A stretch of 64,000 nt of DNA from Paenibacillus urinalis (GCF_028747985.1 NZ_CP118108.1:3105501-3169500), one strand, 5' to 3'; shown: positions 43,029 through 52,806, counted from the stretch's first letter. Translations and numbers: made by a program. Notes: generated by a model not told the origin, from the letters alone.

Positions 43029-43877
43029 ATGGATGGATACACATTTAACATAGAGAAGCCCCTGCTATTACAAATGACCGGAAAGTTCGCATCACCTGCT
43101 CCGGACTGGGTACATATGAACAGAATTCTGATGGATTACGAGCTGTTCGTACAGACCAAGGGCAGGCTGTATATCGCAGATGATCGAGAAGAGCATGTAC
43201 TTGAAGAAGGAGATTTTCTGCTGATGCCTCCTAGAACGAAGCAATTCGGTTATAAGGAGTCCGATTGCAGCTTTTATTGGCTTCATTTTACATCTGAAGA
43301 ACCATCCTGTATGATTCCTATCCGTGATTATCAGCCTGTTCAGCACCATATCTTCATTCCGCATAAAGGCCGCCTTCGAGGCATGGACAAGATTGTCATC
43401 ATGATGAAACAGCTGCAGGACTCCCTGCGCAGTTATCAGGATTCGACACTCGGTAATTACATGGCGACTACCATTCTGTGCGAGCTGTATCATCAGTCCT
43501 ATGCTGCTGACAATGTATCCGGCAAGAAGCTGAAGCAGCTTCAGCTCTATAATGATATTGTGGATTATATCAACTGGAATCGGTTTGAAGCAGTCAAGGT
43601 ATCGGAAATTGCTGATTATTTCGGATATAATTCGAAGTATCTGTCGCACTTGTTCGCATCGGTTTCAGGCGTCACCCTTAAACAGTATATTGTACAGCAG
43701 AAGATGGAAGCGGCTGCTTTTCTCTTGACAGACACTAATCAAACCGTCCAGGAGATTGCCATGCAGCTCGGATACCATGACAGCCAGCATTTTATGAAGT
43801 CCTTCAAACAGATCACACATCTCACCCCAACGGACTTCCGAAACGCCGCTGCTAATAGACTGCTGTATTACAAGTGA
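43029..43877 (+). CDS. AraC family transcriptional regulator
   Basis: The 282-residue protein has an N-terminal AraC-binding cupin (about 30-110; YELFVQTKGRLYIADDREEH, EEGDFLLMPPRTKQFGY) and a C-terminal double HTH (about 175-275) with VSEIADYFGYNSKYLSHLFASVSG and IAMQLGYHDSQHFMKSFKQITHLTP. ATG 43029 follows GGAGG at nine bases; the frame is open 36 bases further upstream. It is divergent from GH127-GH43, so it probably activates those genes when arabinose or an arabinoside is present. Its end overlaps the convergent DinB gene by ten bases. Confidence 0.88.
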   Translation: MDGYTFNIEKPLLLQMTGKFASPAPDWVHMNRILMDYELFVQTKGRLYIADDREEHVLEEGDFLLMPPRTKQFGYKESDCSFYWLHFTSEEPSCMIPIRDYQPVQHHIFIPHKGRLRGMDKIVIMMKQLQDSLRSYQDSTLGNYMATTILCELYHQSYAADNVSGKKLKQLQLYNDIVDYINWNRFEAVKVSEIADYFGYNSKYLSHLFASVSGVTLKQYIVQQKMEAAAFLLTDTNQTVQEIAMQLGYHDSQHFMKSFKQITHLTPTDFRNAAANRLLYYK

Positions 43878-44404
43878 TTCACTTGGACCTTGTTTCGATA
43901 CCATTTTCGAAGCTGGTTAATATGAGCCTGATGATAACGGTTATGGTCTGCCATGTGCCATATCCCCCAGCGAATCGTTGCTTCCTTCTCATTCTCATGT
44001 CCGAACCTGACGACTTGTTCCAGATCTTCATCTGTCAGCTTTCTGCATGTATCTCTTAACATTACTAATACTTCTGTATAATCTGACATAAATGTGTCTA
44101 TTGAAACTCCAGTAATCCTGGGAAGTCTGCCATCTTGATCAATCATGGGGCCATATTTATCCCTATAAGTTGAAGGCAAGGGTTGTCCATTAATTCTATA
44201 CACCCAGTTCAAATCGACATATATAAGATGTTTAATCAGCTGGGCAGCGCTATTATGGCGATCGTCAGGCCCTCTATAATCCAGCTCAACTTGCGTCATA
44301 CCCTGTGTAATCTGCCGAAGGCGCTCGCAATTTTGTTCCACAGCCGAATACAACATAGCTACGATTGAAGACATTTCAGAGTCACTTTTTAGATCATATA
44401 ACAT
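43868..44404 (-). CDS. DinB family protein
   Basis: The 178-residue four-helix-bundle protein of the DinB/YfiT superfamily has three metal His: one in LIKHLIYVDLNWVYR, and two late in WGIWHMADHNRYHQAHINQL (HxxxH type). Members are thiol-dependent transferases or metal hydrolases, often stress-induced; the substrate is rarely known. AGGAGG lies nine bases before ATG 44404. It is divergent from a 142-residue unknown gene with only 30 bases between starts. Confidence 0.82.
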   Translation of the reverse strand: MLYDLKSDSEMSSIVAMLYSAVEQNCERLRQITQGMTQVELDYRGPDDRHNSAAQLIKHLIYVDLNWVYRINGQPLPSTYRDKYGPMIDQDGRLPRITGVSIDTFMSDYTEVLVMLRDTCRKLTDEDLEQVVRFGHENEKEATIRWGIWHMADHNRYHQAHINQLRKWYRNKVQVNHL

Positions 44405-44434
44405 TGAATGATTCCTCCTAGGAGATGATAAATA

Positions 44435-44863
44435 ATGGATTATAGGACAGCACAGAAAAATGCTGCAGTCGTTAAACAAATCGTTGATGTATATAGGCTC
44501 TCTAGAAATGATGTAACATCTGACGAAATTTCAGATCTCGAGAAGCAAAATCTATGGGACAGCCAGCAGTCAGTGCTCGAACAAATATTAGATAATTGCT
44601 CCTTGATCGATTTAAAGGTTATCTATGCAATTGCATCCATTGGATATCATGAGAGAGGTGTGCGACACCGTTATTTAAACAACGGCAATGAATCCGTTGA
44701 AATTATAGAAATGGGAATTACAGAAAACGAAGAAGAACTGCTGAGCAAGCATAGCAAGTATATCGCTTTCCTCTCTGAGCAAGAATTGAGAGAACAATTG
44801 CTAGCTCGTATTGACATGTCTCAAGATTTGATAGAGGGCATGAAGATTATAAAATTAAGCTGA
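44435..44863 (+). CDS. Hypothetical protein, 142 residues
   Basis: I do not recognise this mostly helical, acidic protein. It starts YRTAQKNAAVVKQIVDVY, has a central SLIDLKVIYAIASIGYHERG and a C-terminal helix ending MKIIKLS. There are no membrane segments or cysteine motifs. CTCCTAGGAGATG provides the binding site. It is followed after 18 bases by a 59-residue gene with an excellent binding site, so the two are an operon. Confidence 0.6.
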   Translation: MDYRTAQKNAAVVKQIVDVYRLSRNDVTSDEISDLEKQNLWDSQQSVLEQILDNCSLIDLKVIYAIASIGYHERGVRHRYLNNGNESVEIIEMGITENEEELLSKHSKYIAFLSEQELREQLLARIDMSQDLIEGMKIIKLS

Positions 44864-44881
44864 GGGCTAAGGAGGTTCCAG

Positions 44882-45061
44882 ATGATCATTGCCATTCTCG
44901 ATGAACATAATACTGCCGCCTACTATAACGTAATTGATGAAGTCGGGCGCAATTTACAAGCATTGCAATATGAATTTGATCGTTTTCTGAGCAGCCTGGA
45001 GGGGAATCATCCCTTCCGATCGTATACTGAGATTGTTCAGAGTAATGGGGAAGTCATATAA
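44882..45061 (+). CDS. Small hypothetical protein, 59 residues
   Basis: The ATG at 44882 is preceded by a perfect AAGGAGG (44869-44875) at six bases. The frame runs 59 codons to TAA at 45059-45061. The product starts MIIAILDEHNTAAYYNVIDE, contains a helix (NLQALQYEFDRFLSSLEG) and ends SNGEVI. It is soluble and acidic, lies 18 bases behind the 142-residue unknown gene and ends two bases before the convergent membrane-protein gene. It is easily missed by a 60-codon cutoff. The function is unknown. Confidence 0.7.
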   Translation: MIIAILDEHNTAAYYNVIDEVGRNLQALQYEFDRFLSSLEGNHPFRSYTEIVQSNGEVI

Positions 45062-45063
45062 TT

Positions 45064-45357
45064 CTATTGATTATGATTATTTGCTCGCTTTTTTCTGATT
45101 CCTTGGACAATCCAACCCAATCCAATACAGAATAAGACAATGCTGATGGGATCAATGGCCTGATCTGATATTAAATCTTTAATTACAACAAACATTTGAC
45201 ATACCAATATGATGCCAGCATATACAAAAATCATATTCGTTTTGTCCTTAAAAAATTTCCTGCCAATGAAATTAACAATGAGTATGATTGCAATGGCATA
45301 GAAGATTATGATTCCCATGATCATTAGAGTCATCATTGAAACACTCACAATTAGCAC
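45064..45357 (-). CDS. Small hypothetical membrane protein, 97 residues
   Basis: There are three hydrophobic segments: MMTLMIMGIIIFYAIAIILI, MIFVYAGIILVCQMFVVI and ISIVLFCIGLGWIVQGI, with the basic tail RKKRANNHNQ presumably inside the cell. GAGGTGCTAATTG precedes the start. I do not recognise a family. It is monocistronic. Confidence 0.55.
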   Translation of the reverse strand: MLIVSVSMMTLMIMGIIIFYAIAIILIVNFIGRKFFKDKTNMIFVYAGIILVCQMFVVIKDLISDQAIDPISIVLFCIGLGWIVQGIRKKRANNHNQ

Positions 45358-45458
45358 CTCACTATAATAAAATTCCGGCTATTATATTTGGTAGATCCTT
45401 ACAGTATTATTTTTTCATAATAACACATTTAAGCTTGTATCAACGATCCAATTAAAAT

Positions 45459-45518
45459 AAAACACCTCCAAGTTCATCTCCGACCTCAGAAAGTCGTGAA
45501 TGTTCTTGAAGGTGTTTT
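45459..45518. terminator. Terminator of the ribose operon
   Basis: AAAACACCT (45459-45467) pairs with AGGTGTTTT (45510-45518), with CAAG/CTTG continuing the stem. On the minus strand it is followed by ATTTTAATTG. The plus side also has TAATTTT, so it may also stop transcription arriving from the plus strand. Confidence 0.75.
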
Positions 45519-45535
45519 AATTTTAAGCAAATCTA

Positions 45536-46456
45536 CTATTCTTTCGTCGTCAACTTCAGTGGTGCAGCAATCATTTCTTCTACTTCATTGCCTTGAAGCA
45601 CATCCGCTGCGGCTTGGACAGCGAGTTCACCGATTAGTGCCGGCTGCTGTGCTACTGAAGCGGTCAGCCCTCCAGCATTAATGGACTTAATCGCGTCCTC
45701 ATTACCATCAAAACCAACAACAATTACATCTCTGCCTGAGCTTTGAATAGCCTCAAGTGCTCCGAGCGCCATCTCATCATTGTGGGCAAATACGGCCTTC
45801 GCATCCGGATTACCTTGAAGCAGGTTCTCCATAACATTTAAGCCTTTGGTTCGATCAAAATCGGCTGGCTGCTTAGCCACAACATCAAGCTTCTCATCAG
45901 CAATATTGTGGAAGCCCTGACCACGCTCCCGTGTCGCGGACGCACCTGCCACCCCTTCCAGCTCAATGACTTTTGCTCCTTCGCCAAGCTGTTCTATGAT
46001 GTACTGAGCTGCCATTTCTCCGCCCTTCACGTTATCCGATGCCACCAATGCTTCTACTTCACCTTGGTCTGCAGAACGGTCCAGCGTAATAACAGGAATA
46101 CCGAGCGAATTAGCTGTTTGTACTACGTTTGAAATTGCCGCCGAATCCGTCGGGTTAATGAGCAGTGCATTAACGCCTTGCTGAATCAGATCATCTACGT
46201 CATTGGATTGCTTCGCGGAATCATCCTGTGCATCCACAATAACAACCTCGATCCCTTGCTTCTCTGCTTCAGCAACAACGCCGTCTTTTAGGGCAACGAA
46301 GAATGGATTATTCAATGTGGATATGGATAGTCCGATTTTTATTTCATCTGTGTTACCGTTGTTGTTCGGTTTAGCCCACTCTGGCGGCTGCATAGAACAG
46401 CCCGTCATAATGATCATGAGCACTGCGGTGAACAATAAGGTTAGTTTTTTCATCAT
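45536..46456 (-). CDS. rbsB: D-ribose ABC transporter substrate-binding protein RbsB
   Basis: The 306-residue lipoprotein has the signal KKLTLLFTAVLMIIMTGCS, with the acylated Cys in TGCS. Its periplasmic-binding type-1 fold has blocks KIGLSISTLNNPFFVALKDG, LIINPTDSAA-like (LLINPTDSAAISNVV), GIPVITLDRSA, and HNDEMALGALEAI. It binds ribose outside the membrane and delivers it to RbsC. AGAGGAG precedes ATG 46456. It is last gene of the rbsRKDACB operon. Confidence 0.92.
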   Translation of the reverse strand: MMKKLTLLFTAVLMIIMTGCSMQPPEWAKPNNNGNTDEIKIGLSISTLNNPFFVALKDGVVAEAEKQGIEVVIVDAQDDSAKQSNDVDDLIQQGVNALLINPTDSAAISNVVQTANSLGIPVITLDRSADQGEVEALVASDNVKGGEMAAQYIIEQLGEGAKVIELEGVAGASATRERGQGFHNIADEKLDVVAKQPADFDRTKGLNVMENLLQGNPDAKAVFAHNDEMALGALEAIQSSGRDVIVVGFDGNEDAIKSINAGGLTASVAQQPALIGELAVQAAADVLQGNEVEEMIAAPLKLTTKE

Positions 46457-46469
46457 GTCACTACTCCTC

Positions 46470-47438
46470 TTATGCAGATTTCTTACGGTCAATCAGTACC
46501 GCGATAACGATCACGACACCCTTAACGACCATTTGATAGAATGATGATACGCCGAGCAGGTTCAAACCGTTGTTAAGAACTCCGATAATCAGTGCCCCGA
46601 TTAAGGTCCCTACAATAAGCCCGCGGCCTCCTGTCAAGCTTGTACCCCCTAATACGACAGCAGCGATCGCATCAAGCTCATAAGATTCACCGGCTGTCGG
46701 CTGTGCAGAGTTAAGGCGGGAAGTCAGAATAGCACCCGCTAGTGCTGCCATCATACCTGCAAGAGAATAAATCATAATTTTGACACGATCGACCTTAATA
46801 CCTGATACAAGCGCCGCCTTCTCATTACCTCCGATGGCATACGTTTTGCGTCCAAACGAAGTTTTATGCAAAATGACCCACAGAATAGCAAATGTAATCA
46901 TCATCGTAATGGCCGGCACTGGAATGCCGAGGAAATATCCACGTCCGAACAGCTGGAATGCCATACTGTCTCCAAGACCCGTAATCGGATTCCCGTTCGT
47001 GTAGACCAGGGTTAATCCCCGGAAGATCGTCATACTGGCAAGTGTTGCAATGAAAGGTGCCATCTTACCTTTGGTAATCATGAGTCCGTTCATCATCCCC
47101 ATAATTCCGCCCAGCAGTACCCCGACAATGATGGCAAGAATCGGATCCAGACCGGACAGCATTAGGTTAGCGACAATGGCACTGGACAGTGCCAGAATCG
47201 AACCGACGGACAGATCAATACCGCCAGTCAGAATGACAAAGGTCATACCAAATGCAAGAAGTGCGTTAATCGATACCTGTCTTAGCAAATTCAATATGTT
47301 AAGCGGTTCCAAAAATCCCGGGTTCATAATCGTTACAATGACGATGAGCAAGATGAGTCCGAGCAGTGGTCCAAGCTTCCCTGCAAGCTGCGACAACTGA
47401 AGTCCTTTTTTATTACTCGTTTCCTTTACACTGGTCAT
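46470..47438 (-). CDS. rbsC: Ribose ABC transporter permease RbsC
   Basis: The 322-residue integral membrane protein of the ribose/xylose permease class has eight or more helices, with family blocks GMTFVILTGGIDLSVGSILAL, GKMAPFIATLASMTIFRGL and YELDAIAAVVLGGTSLTGGRG. It forms the channel with RbsA at its inner face. It lies one base behind the rbsA stop and 13 bases before rbsB. Confidence 0.94.
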   Translation of the reverse strand: MTSVKETSNKKGLQLSQLAGKLGPLLGLILLIVIVTIMNPGFLEPLNILNLLRQVSINALLAFGMTFVILTGGIDLSVGSILALSSAIVANLMLSGLDPILAIIVGVLLGGIMGMMNGLMITKGKMAPFIATLASMTIFRGLTLVYTNGNPITGLGDSMAFQLFGRGYFLGIPVPAITMMITFAILWVILHKTSFGRKTYAIGGNEKAALVSGIKVDRVKIMIYSLAGMMAALAGAILTSRLNSAQPTAGESYELDAIAAVVLGGTSLTGGRGLIVGTLIGALIIGVLNNGLNLLGVSSFYQMVVKGVVIVIAVLIDRKKSA

Positions 47439-47439
47439 G

Positions 47440-48924
47440 TTATTGCCCTCCTGTTGCTAGCGTCATAATTTTCTCTTGTGTGGCTTCATCGCGGCTGAGC
47501 TCTCCACTGATCTGTCCCTCATGGACAACGATAATCCGATCACTCATACCGAGCACCTCCGGCAGTTCTGAAGATACCATGATAATGGCAACACCGCGGT
47601 CTGTCAGCTCATTCATCAGCTGGTAGATTTCCCGCTTGGCACCTACGTCAACGCCTCGTGTCGGTTCATCAAGGATCAGCACACTTGGTCCAATACCTAC
47701 CCATTTAGCAATAACAACCTTCTGCTGATTCCCACCTGATAGATTTCTCGCTGCCGTTTCTGACGATTCCGTCTTGATCAGAAGCCGTTTGATCAGTGTG
47801 TCCACAAAGTCCTTCTCTTTCTTACTGGAGATCAGACCTGCTTTGCCGCTGAAGCTGAACAGATTAGGGAGTGCCATATTTTCACGGATTGAAAAATCAA
47901 GCACCAGACCTTCATCCTTACGATCTTCCGTTATAAAGCCAATTCCGTGCTTCACTGCATCATCGGGCTTGCGGATATTGACCTTCTTGCCCCGCACCCA
48001 CATCTCTCCACTATGAAGGGAATCAAGTCCGAACAGGGCACGCATGATTTCAGTTCTTCCTGCACCCATGAGTCCGGAGAAGCCCACAATTTCACCAGAC
48101 CTGACGCTGAAGCTTACATTGTCAAAAGCATCCTTGCGCCCAATATTCTTGACTTCCAGCACGACCTCACCCGGCTTCGGGTTTCTAGCAGGATAACGTT
48201 CTGTTAGTTCTCGGCCAACCATCTTCCGAACGACTTCTTCAAAGCTTGTTTCTGGAATCGGCTTGGTATCCACCGTCTTCCCGTCACGCATTACCGTAAT
48301 CCGATCGCAGATCGTAAAGATCTCCTCCATCCGGTGCGAGATATATACGATGGATACGCCCTGCTTGCGCAGCGAGTTAATGACCGCAAACAGCTTCTCA
48401 ATCTCTCGTTCTGTCAGAGCAGCTGTCGGCTCATCCATTACGATAACTTTGGCATTCGTCATGAGCGCTTTGGCAATCTCAATCATTTGCTGCTGCCCTA
48501 CCGAGCATTCTCCGGCTTCCTGATCCAGCGGAATGCTGACGGCCAGCTTCTCAAACTGTGATTTTGCCAACGCTTTCATATGTTTCGTATTTAAAAACCC
48601 CGCTTTGCTGGTCAGCTCCTTGCCGATAAACAAATTCTCCAACACTGTCATATCCGGCCAAATGTTCAGCTCCTGATGGATAAAAGCGATACCGAACTGC
48701 TCTGCTTCTCTGGGATTAGAAAAATAGGTCTCTTTCCCGTCAATCAGAATCGTTCCCTCGTTCCGCGGATGCAGTCCGATTAGAATATTCATCAGTGTTG
48801 ATTTGCCGGCTCCATTTTCACCCATGAGTGCATGAACTTCACCTTCAACCAGATCAAAATCCACACCTGTCAGCACTTGATTCGTTCCAAATGCCTTATG
48901 AATTCCTTTCATTTGAATATGCAT
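47440..48924 (-). CDS. rbsA: Ribose ABC transporter ATPase RbsA
   Basis: The 494-residue protein has two ABC domains. Domain 1 has Walker [16 protein letters not shown], signature [12 protein letters not shown] and Walker [12 protein letters not shown]. Domain 2 has the degenerate Walker [14 protein letters not shown], signature [13 protein letters not shown] and [11 protein letters not shown]. This tandem layout is diagnostic of sugar importers of the RbsA/MglA class. ATG 48924 follows GAGGAGGG at about nine bases; the longer frame to 48984 lacks similarity. Confidence 0.95.
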   Translation of the reverse strand: MHIQMKGIHKAFGTNQVLTGVDFDLVEGEVHALMGENGAGKSTLMNILIGLHPRNEGTILIDGKETYFSNPREAEQFGIAFIHQELNIWPDMTVLENLFIGKELTSKAGFLNTKHMKALAKSQFEKLAVSIPLDQEAGECSVGQQQMIEIAKALMTNAKVIVMDEPTAALTEREIEKLFAVINSLRKQGVSIVYISHRMEEIFTICDRITVMRDGKTVDTKPIPETSFEEVVRKMVGRELTERYPARNPKPGEVVLEVKNIGRKDAFDNVSFSVRSGEIVGFSGLMGAGRTEIMRALFGLDSLHSGEMWVRGKKVNIRKPDDAVKHGIGFITEDRKDEGLVLDFSIRENMALPNLFSFSGKAGLISSKKEKDFVDTLIKRLLIKTESSETAARNLSGGNQQKVVIAKWVGIGPSVLILDEPTRGVDVGAKREIYQLMNELTDRGVAIIMVSSELPEVLGMSDRIIVVHEGQISGELSRDEATQEKIMTLATGGQ

Positions 48925-48953
48925 ATTTGATTTCCCTCCTCGATGACAATCTG

Positions 48954-49349
48954 TCAGAAGTACACACCGGACTGTAAGATGCAATTGGCATAAGGCTTTG
49001 CTTCACCTGTGCGAATAATAACCTTAGCGTCCTGTGTCAGCTTCTTAAATTGCTCATGCGAATGATATTCCACCGACTGATTTGTAAACTTCTCTTCTAT
49101 AAAATGGAGCGCTTCTACATTCTCCGATTTAATCTCTTCCGCCAGAATGATCTTCTCAATCTCCATATCTTCAGTAATCGCCTCAACCACTTCTATAAAG
49201 CTGGGGGTACCCAGCTTTATAGAAAGGTCAATCTTATGAACACCTTCAGGCACCGGAAGTCCGATATCCGCAATCACAATTTGATCCGTGTGCCCCAGAT
49301 CTGCAAGCACCTTTGAGATATGACTGTTTATTATCCCTTGCTTCTTCAT
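48954..49349 (-). CDS. rbsD: D-ribose pyranase RbsD
   Basis: The 131-residue protein matches the family over its length: [40 protein letters not shown] with the catalytic His/Asp region, and a C-terminal [19 protein letters not shown]. It interconverts pyranose and furanose forms of ribose so RbsK can use it. Its start codon overlaps the rbsK stop (TAATG). Confidence 0.95.
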   Translation of the reverse strand: MKKQGIINSHISKVLADLGHTDQIVIADIGLPVPEGVHKIDLSIKLGTPSFIEVVEAITEDMEIEKIILAEEIKSENVEALHFIEEKFTNQSVEYHSHEQFKKLTQDAKVIIRTGEAKPYANCILQSGVYF

Positions 49350-50236
49350 TACAGATTCGCCTCCACTTCTTTACGTGTCGGCATTCCCCCTTGTGCGCCG
49401 AACTTCATGACAGACAGCGATGCCGCACGGTTAGCGAACTTGATGCTATCCTGCAGGGACTTGCCTTCTGCTAGAGCAACGGCAAAAGCAGCATTGAACG
49501 TATCACCTGCACCGGTCGTATCGACAGCTTCCACAGCATAACTGGGAACCAGAATCTCTTCCGTTCCATCGTAGTAGCGAACTCCGTTCTTTCCTTCCGT
49601 AATAAATAGCTTGTTCGGATACTTGCGGAGCGAATTCTCCACGCTTGCTCCGTCAAAGATGATCTTAGCTTCATGCTCATTCGGTGTAATATAGGCAGCT
49701 TTTTCAATCACTTCATCGCTCACTGAGCGCGCAGGTGCCGGATTTAACATGAGCGGCACGCCTAGTTCACTGCACAGAGCTGCAACATGCTCCACCGTTT
49801 CCTCCGGAATCTCCTGTTGAATCAGCACGATATCCGAGTTCTTAATCACTTCCACGATCTGATCAACGTAGGCCGGTGTCACCTCATCATTGGCTGCTTT
49901 TACAACGACAATACTGTTATCGCCTTCAGCAAGGATAATATGGGCCGTACCGCTTTCCATTTCTGTAACCGGTTCCACATAGTCGACATTAACTCCATTT
50001 TGCTTGAAATTGTTCAGGATGATTTCGCCGTAATGGTCATCACCCACACGTCCAATCATGGTAACCTCAGCACCGAGTCTGGCAGCAGCGACTGCCTGGT
50101 TAGCACCTTTGCCTCCCGGAACCGTCTTGAAGGATTCTCCAAGCACCGTTTCTCCTGCACCAGGGCGTTTATTGGACGTCACGACAAGGTCCATGGAGGA
50201 GCTGCCAATGACCGTTACTTTCGCTTTTTTACTCAT
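49349..50236 (-). CDS. rbsK: Ribokinase RbsK
   Basis: The 295-residue PfkB-family kinase has [20 protein letters not shown] at the N-terminus, the [16 protein letters not shown] signature (about 40-55), and the C-terminal [20 protein letters not shown] with the catalytic Asp in GAGD. It makes ribose-5-phosphate from ribose. Its start overlaps the end of rbsR by four bases. Confidence 0.95.
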   Translation of the reverse strand: MSKKAKVTVIGSSSMDLVVTSNKRPGAGETVLGESFKTVPGGKGANQAVAAARLGAEVTMIGRVGDDHYGEIILNNFKQNGVNVDYVEPVTEMESGTAHIILAEGDNSIVVVKAANDEVTPAYVDQIVEVIKNSDIVLIQQEIPEETVEHVAALCSELGVPLMLNPAPARSVSDEVIEKAAYITPNEHEAKIIFDGASVENSLRKYPNKLFITEGKNGVRYYDGTEEILVPSYAVEAVDTTGAGDTFNAAFAVALAEGKSLQDSIKFANRAASLSVMKFGAQGGMPTRKEVEANL

Positions 50237-51222
50237 TTATTTTGCGCCACCTTTCGGGTTGTATTCCGTTCAATATATTCAACTGGAAACTGAATGTAGG
50301 TCTCCATATTATGTTTGTTATCAATTAGTTGTATCAGCAGCTGGGCAGCAGCTCTTCCCATCTCATATGCAGGCTGTCTAATGGTTGACAATGCCGGTGA
50401 TAACAATCCGCTGATCGGAATATCATCAAATCCAACGATCTGCACATCCTCTGGAACTCTTCTGCCTCGTCTTACGGCTTCATGAATGACCGCAATCGCT
50501 GCCAGATCATTACTTGCAATAATGCCGTCCGTAGAAGGATAAGTATCAAACAGATTTGTAGCCAGTTTATCTACGTTATGAAAAGAAAAACTTGAAGTCT
50601 GGATTACATGATATTCCATTCCCGCTTCCTCGAGAGCATGTACAGCTCCCTGATATCGATCCTGAGCCGGTTTGACATGAGCAGGACCCTGCATCACCGT
50701 AACTTCTCTGCTGCCCCCTGCGATAATTGCTCCCGCGGCAAGTTTGCCGCCCTGCCATCCATCTGCATAAACCGAAGGCTTATCATGTGATGTTCGATCT
50801 AGGAATACGACAGGCAAGTTAATAGATGTGTACGTATGCGTATCCGGATTATTTGTGAGCGTGATTACGCCGACCACATTATTTTGAGTAAACGTTTGCA
50901 AATATTCCAGCTCTTTCTGTTCATTCTCATCACTGTTTCCGATAATGATACGGTAATCATTCTCTCGCATTTCATCTTCCACACCTCTTGCGATCTGAGG
51001 AAAATATGGATTCGTGATGTCAGGAATGAGCAGTCCGATCAGCTTCGACTTGCGTTTATATAAAGATCTCGCAACTTCATTCGGTGAATAATCCAATGCC
51101 AGGATGGCATCCTCTACTTTCTTACGTGTATCTTCATGTACATAACCTGCGCTATTGAGCACCCGGGACACCGTGGCCACCGATACACCTGCTTGACGCG
51201 CTACATCCTTAATTGTTGCCAT
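50233..51222 (-). CDS. rbsR: LacI family ribose operon repressor RbsR
   Basis: The 329-residue protein has the LacI-type N-terminal HTH and hinge (TIKDVARQAGVSVATVSRVL; YSPNEVARSLYKRKS) and a periplasmic-binding-like effector domain (LIGLLIPDITNPYFPQIARG; GFDDIPISGLLSPALSTIRQ). It is first gene of the operon and should repress it until ribose binds. ATG 51222 fits the site GAGGTGAC better than the GTG at 51231. A perfect palindrome lies 20 bases before it. Confidence 0.92.
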   Translation of the reverse strand: MATIKDVARQAGVSVATVSRVLNSAGYVHEDTRKKVEDAILALDYSPNEVARSLYKRKSKLIGLLIPDITNPYFPQIARGVEDEMRENDYRIIIGNSDENEQKELEYLQTFTQNNVVGVITLTNNPDTHTYTSINLPVVFLDRTSHDKPSVYADGWQGGKLAAGAIIAGGSREVTVMQGPAHVKPAQDRYQGAVHALEEAGMEYHVIQTSSFSFHNVDKLATNLFDTYPSTDGIIASNDLAAIAVIHEAVRRGRRVPEDVQIVGFDDIPISGLLSPALSTIRQPAYEMGRAAAQLLIQLIDNKHNMETYIQFPVEYIERNTTRKVAQNK

Positions 51223-51241
51223 CTCTGTCACCTCGACTATG

Positions 51242-51255
51242 TGTAACCGGTTACA
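51242..51255. promoter_or_regulatory. Perfect cre / LacI-type operator in front of rbsR
   Basis: TGTAACCGGTTACA is a perfect 14-base palindrome and also matches every specified base of the CcpA box TGWNANCGNTNWCA. CcpA and RbsR bind similar sequences, so it may serve either or both. It lies between the likely promoter and the rbsR start, a repressing position. Confidence 0.8.
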
Positions 51256-51376
51256 GGTTTAAGATAACACAGTTTCTCACATGTTGCAAGCTCATAATGA
51301 ACATCTATATTCTGCCATATTATTTCATGGTAAGATGGAGGTAAGCTTTAAGTATATGGATAGGAGGTACAGCGCC

Positions 51377-52401
51377 ATGGGATTATTTAAAAAGATCACT
51401 TCCCTATTTGGTACAAATGAGCACAAGCCTAATCCGAAGAAGAGGATTGAAACGCCTGAATTTATCTACTCACATAACCTTCCCGAGCAACTAGGAATCA
51501 TGTCATCTGTCCATTCACTGAACAGATTGGCTGCTCGTCTTGAGGATGCATTAAACGATACATATATGAATCAGGTGAGAGACCGAGTCATGTCCAAGCA
51601 TCGTTATACAGCCGAGAAATATAACTGGATGCTGCTTGAGCTTAAGCGATACTTTATTCTCTGCTCTGTACTCAAACATGTGCCTATGTACAGCAACGAT
51701 ACTGATGTCATATGGCATGAAATGCTGATGTTTACACAGACTATGAGGACTTCTGTCGGAAATTCACCGGTGATTTCATCCATCATCAGCCGCATAGTGT
51801 ACAGCCAAGCGAAGCCGAGCGTGTCAGTGAGAGATCTTGGTACGATCTCCTATACAGTCGTCTCTTTATAATCTTTCCAGAGAATGAGCAATTATCCAGA
51901 CCATTCTTCAAGCAGCCTATGGAGGAAGGCATCCTCAGGAGAATAGAGCATGATCCGAACGATGAAGTGATAACCGCAAGACTAAGGGCAACCAATGATC
52001 TCGATGTGAAGCAGCTTCAGGAGGAGCTGCTGCTTGCACTTAGCCATCAGATCAGAGAAGCTCATCTGCACTTGGATGACTTGTTAAGTCAAGATACGTT
52101 GTCTGCAAAAAACCAACAGAAGACTTCACCGAATGTGTTACGAAGCAATGCGGTGATGGACCCTGTTCTCTCTATCCTGCTCATATCTACGTCTACTTCT
52201 TACTTATTCGAGGAGGCTCCACCTTCTGAGGAAGAGCTTCGTAAAGCGCAAGATACCAGCGGTGGCGGCGGATGTTCCGGCTTCCACTCGAATGAACATG
52301 AACGATCCGAATCAAATACTTCTGACTTTTCACCAAGTGATACATCGGATGGAGGCTCATCGTGCGGAGGTTCTTCCTGCGGCGGCGGATGCAGCAGCTG
52401 A
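51377..52401 (+). pseudogene. Glycine-rich-domain protein gene, interrupted by a one-base frameshift
   Basis: ATG 51377 (after TAGGAGG) opens a frame that reads FKKITSLFGT... to DTDVIWHEMLMFTQ. The family then expects a YxxFC...F.G.FIHH stretch. This is present, but one frame back: TDYEDFCRKFTGDFIHHQPH. The break lies at about 51731-51745. The original frame stops at 51871, while the second continues through 51919 to TGA 52401. Joined, the product has about 340 residues and ends in a Cys/Gly-rich tail (SSCGGSSCGGGCSS). The DxxWH...F motif places it among glycine-rich-domain proteins of unknown function. The cause is a mutation or a sequencing error. Confidence 0.75.
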
Positions 52402-52469
52402 ATTCTGCAGATACACATTTCTGTATTCTTGATATAGGCATCTATGTGAAGGTATAAAGGAGTGGTGAG

Positions 52470-52730
52470 ATGATTGGAAATCTAGATAAGTTACTCTTTG
52501 TTCTCTGGCGAAGGATCTTTTCTCGATACACAATTAGTATCTACATGTCACACAATCAAGAACACTTCCAGAAAATCATTTATAAGCTAAACAGCCATCA
52601 GGTTGATTATAGGACACAAATAACAAATACCGGCTCCTCTGGAGTCAGTTTGGGCGGATTCTCTGCACAGTATGAAATCTTCGTAAAAAAAAGCGACATA
52701 CATTTAGCTGAAAAAGTGATTAACCATTAA
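52470..52730 (+). CDS. Small hypothetical protein, 86 residues
   Basis: The protein begins with a hydrophobic-basic stretch (IGNLDKLLFVLWRRIFSRY) and then shows a compact beta/alpha pattern (FQKIIYKLNSHQVDYRTQI, QYEIFVKKSDIHLAEKVI). That resembles small signal-type or DUF2007-like folds, but the match is weak. AAGGAGTGGTGAG precedes the ATG. It lies 68 bases behind the glycine-rich-domain gene and may be co-transcribed with it. The function is unknown. Confidence 0.55.
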   Translation: MIGNLDKLLFVLWRRIFSRYTISIYMSHNQEHFQKIIYKLNSHQVDYRTQITNTGSSGVSLGGFSAQYEIFVKKSDIHLAEKVINH

Positions 52731-52765
52731 ATAGAGCTTTACTCCATTAAATCTGTTCTCTAGAA

Positions 52766-52806
52766 TCAAAGGCTCCTCTCAGCGGAATGCTGGAAGGAGC
52801 CTTTGA
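52766..52806 (+). terminator. Intrinsic terminator
   Basis: TCAAAGGCTCCT (52766-52777) and AGGAGCCTTTGA (52795-52806) form a perfect 12-bp stem with a CAGC/GCTG inner part, followed by TATTTTTATA. It ends the 52470 gene. Confidence 0.85.

Noticed and set aside
43092..43649. 185-codon minus-strand frame inside the AraC gene
   Set aside because: It is an antisense shadow of a clear AraC regulator.
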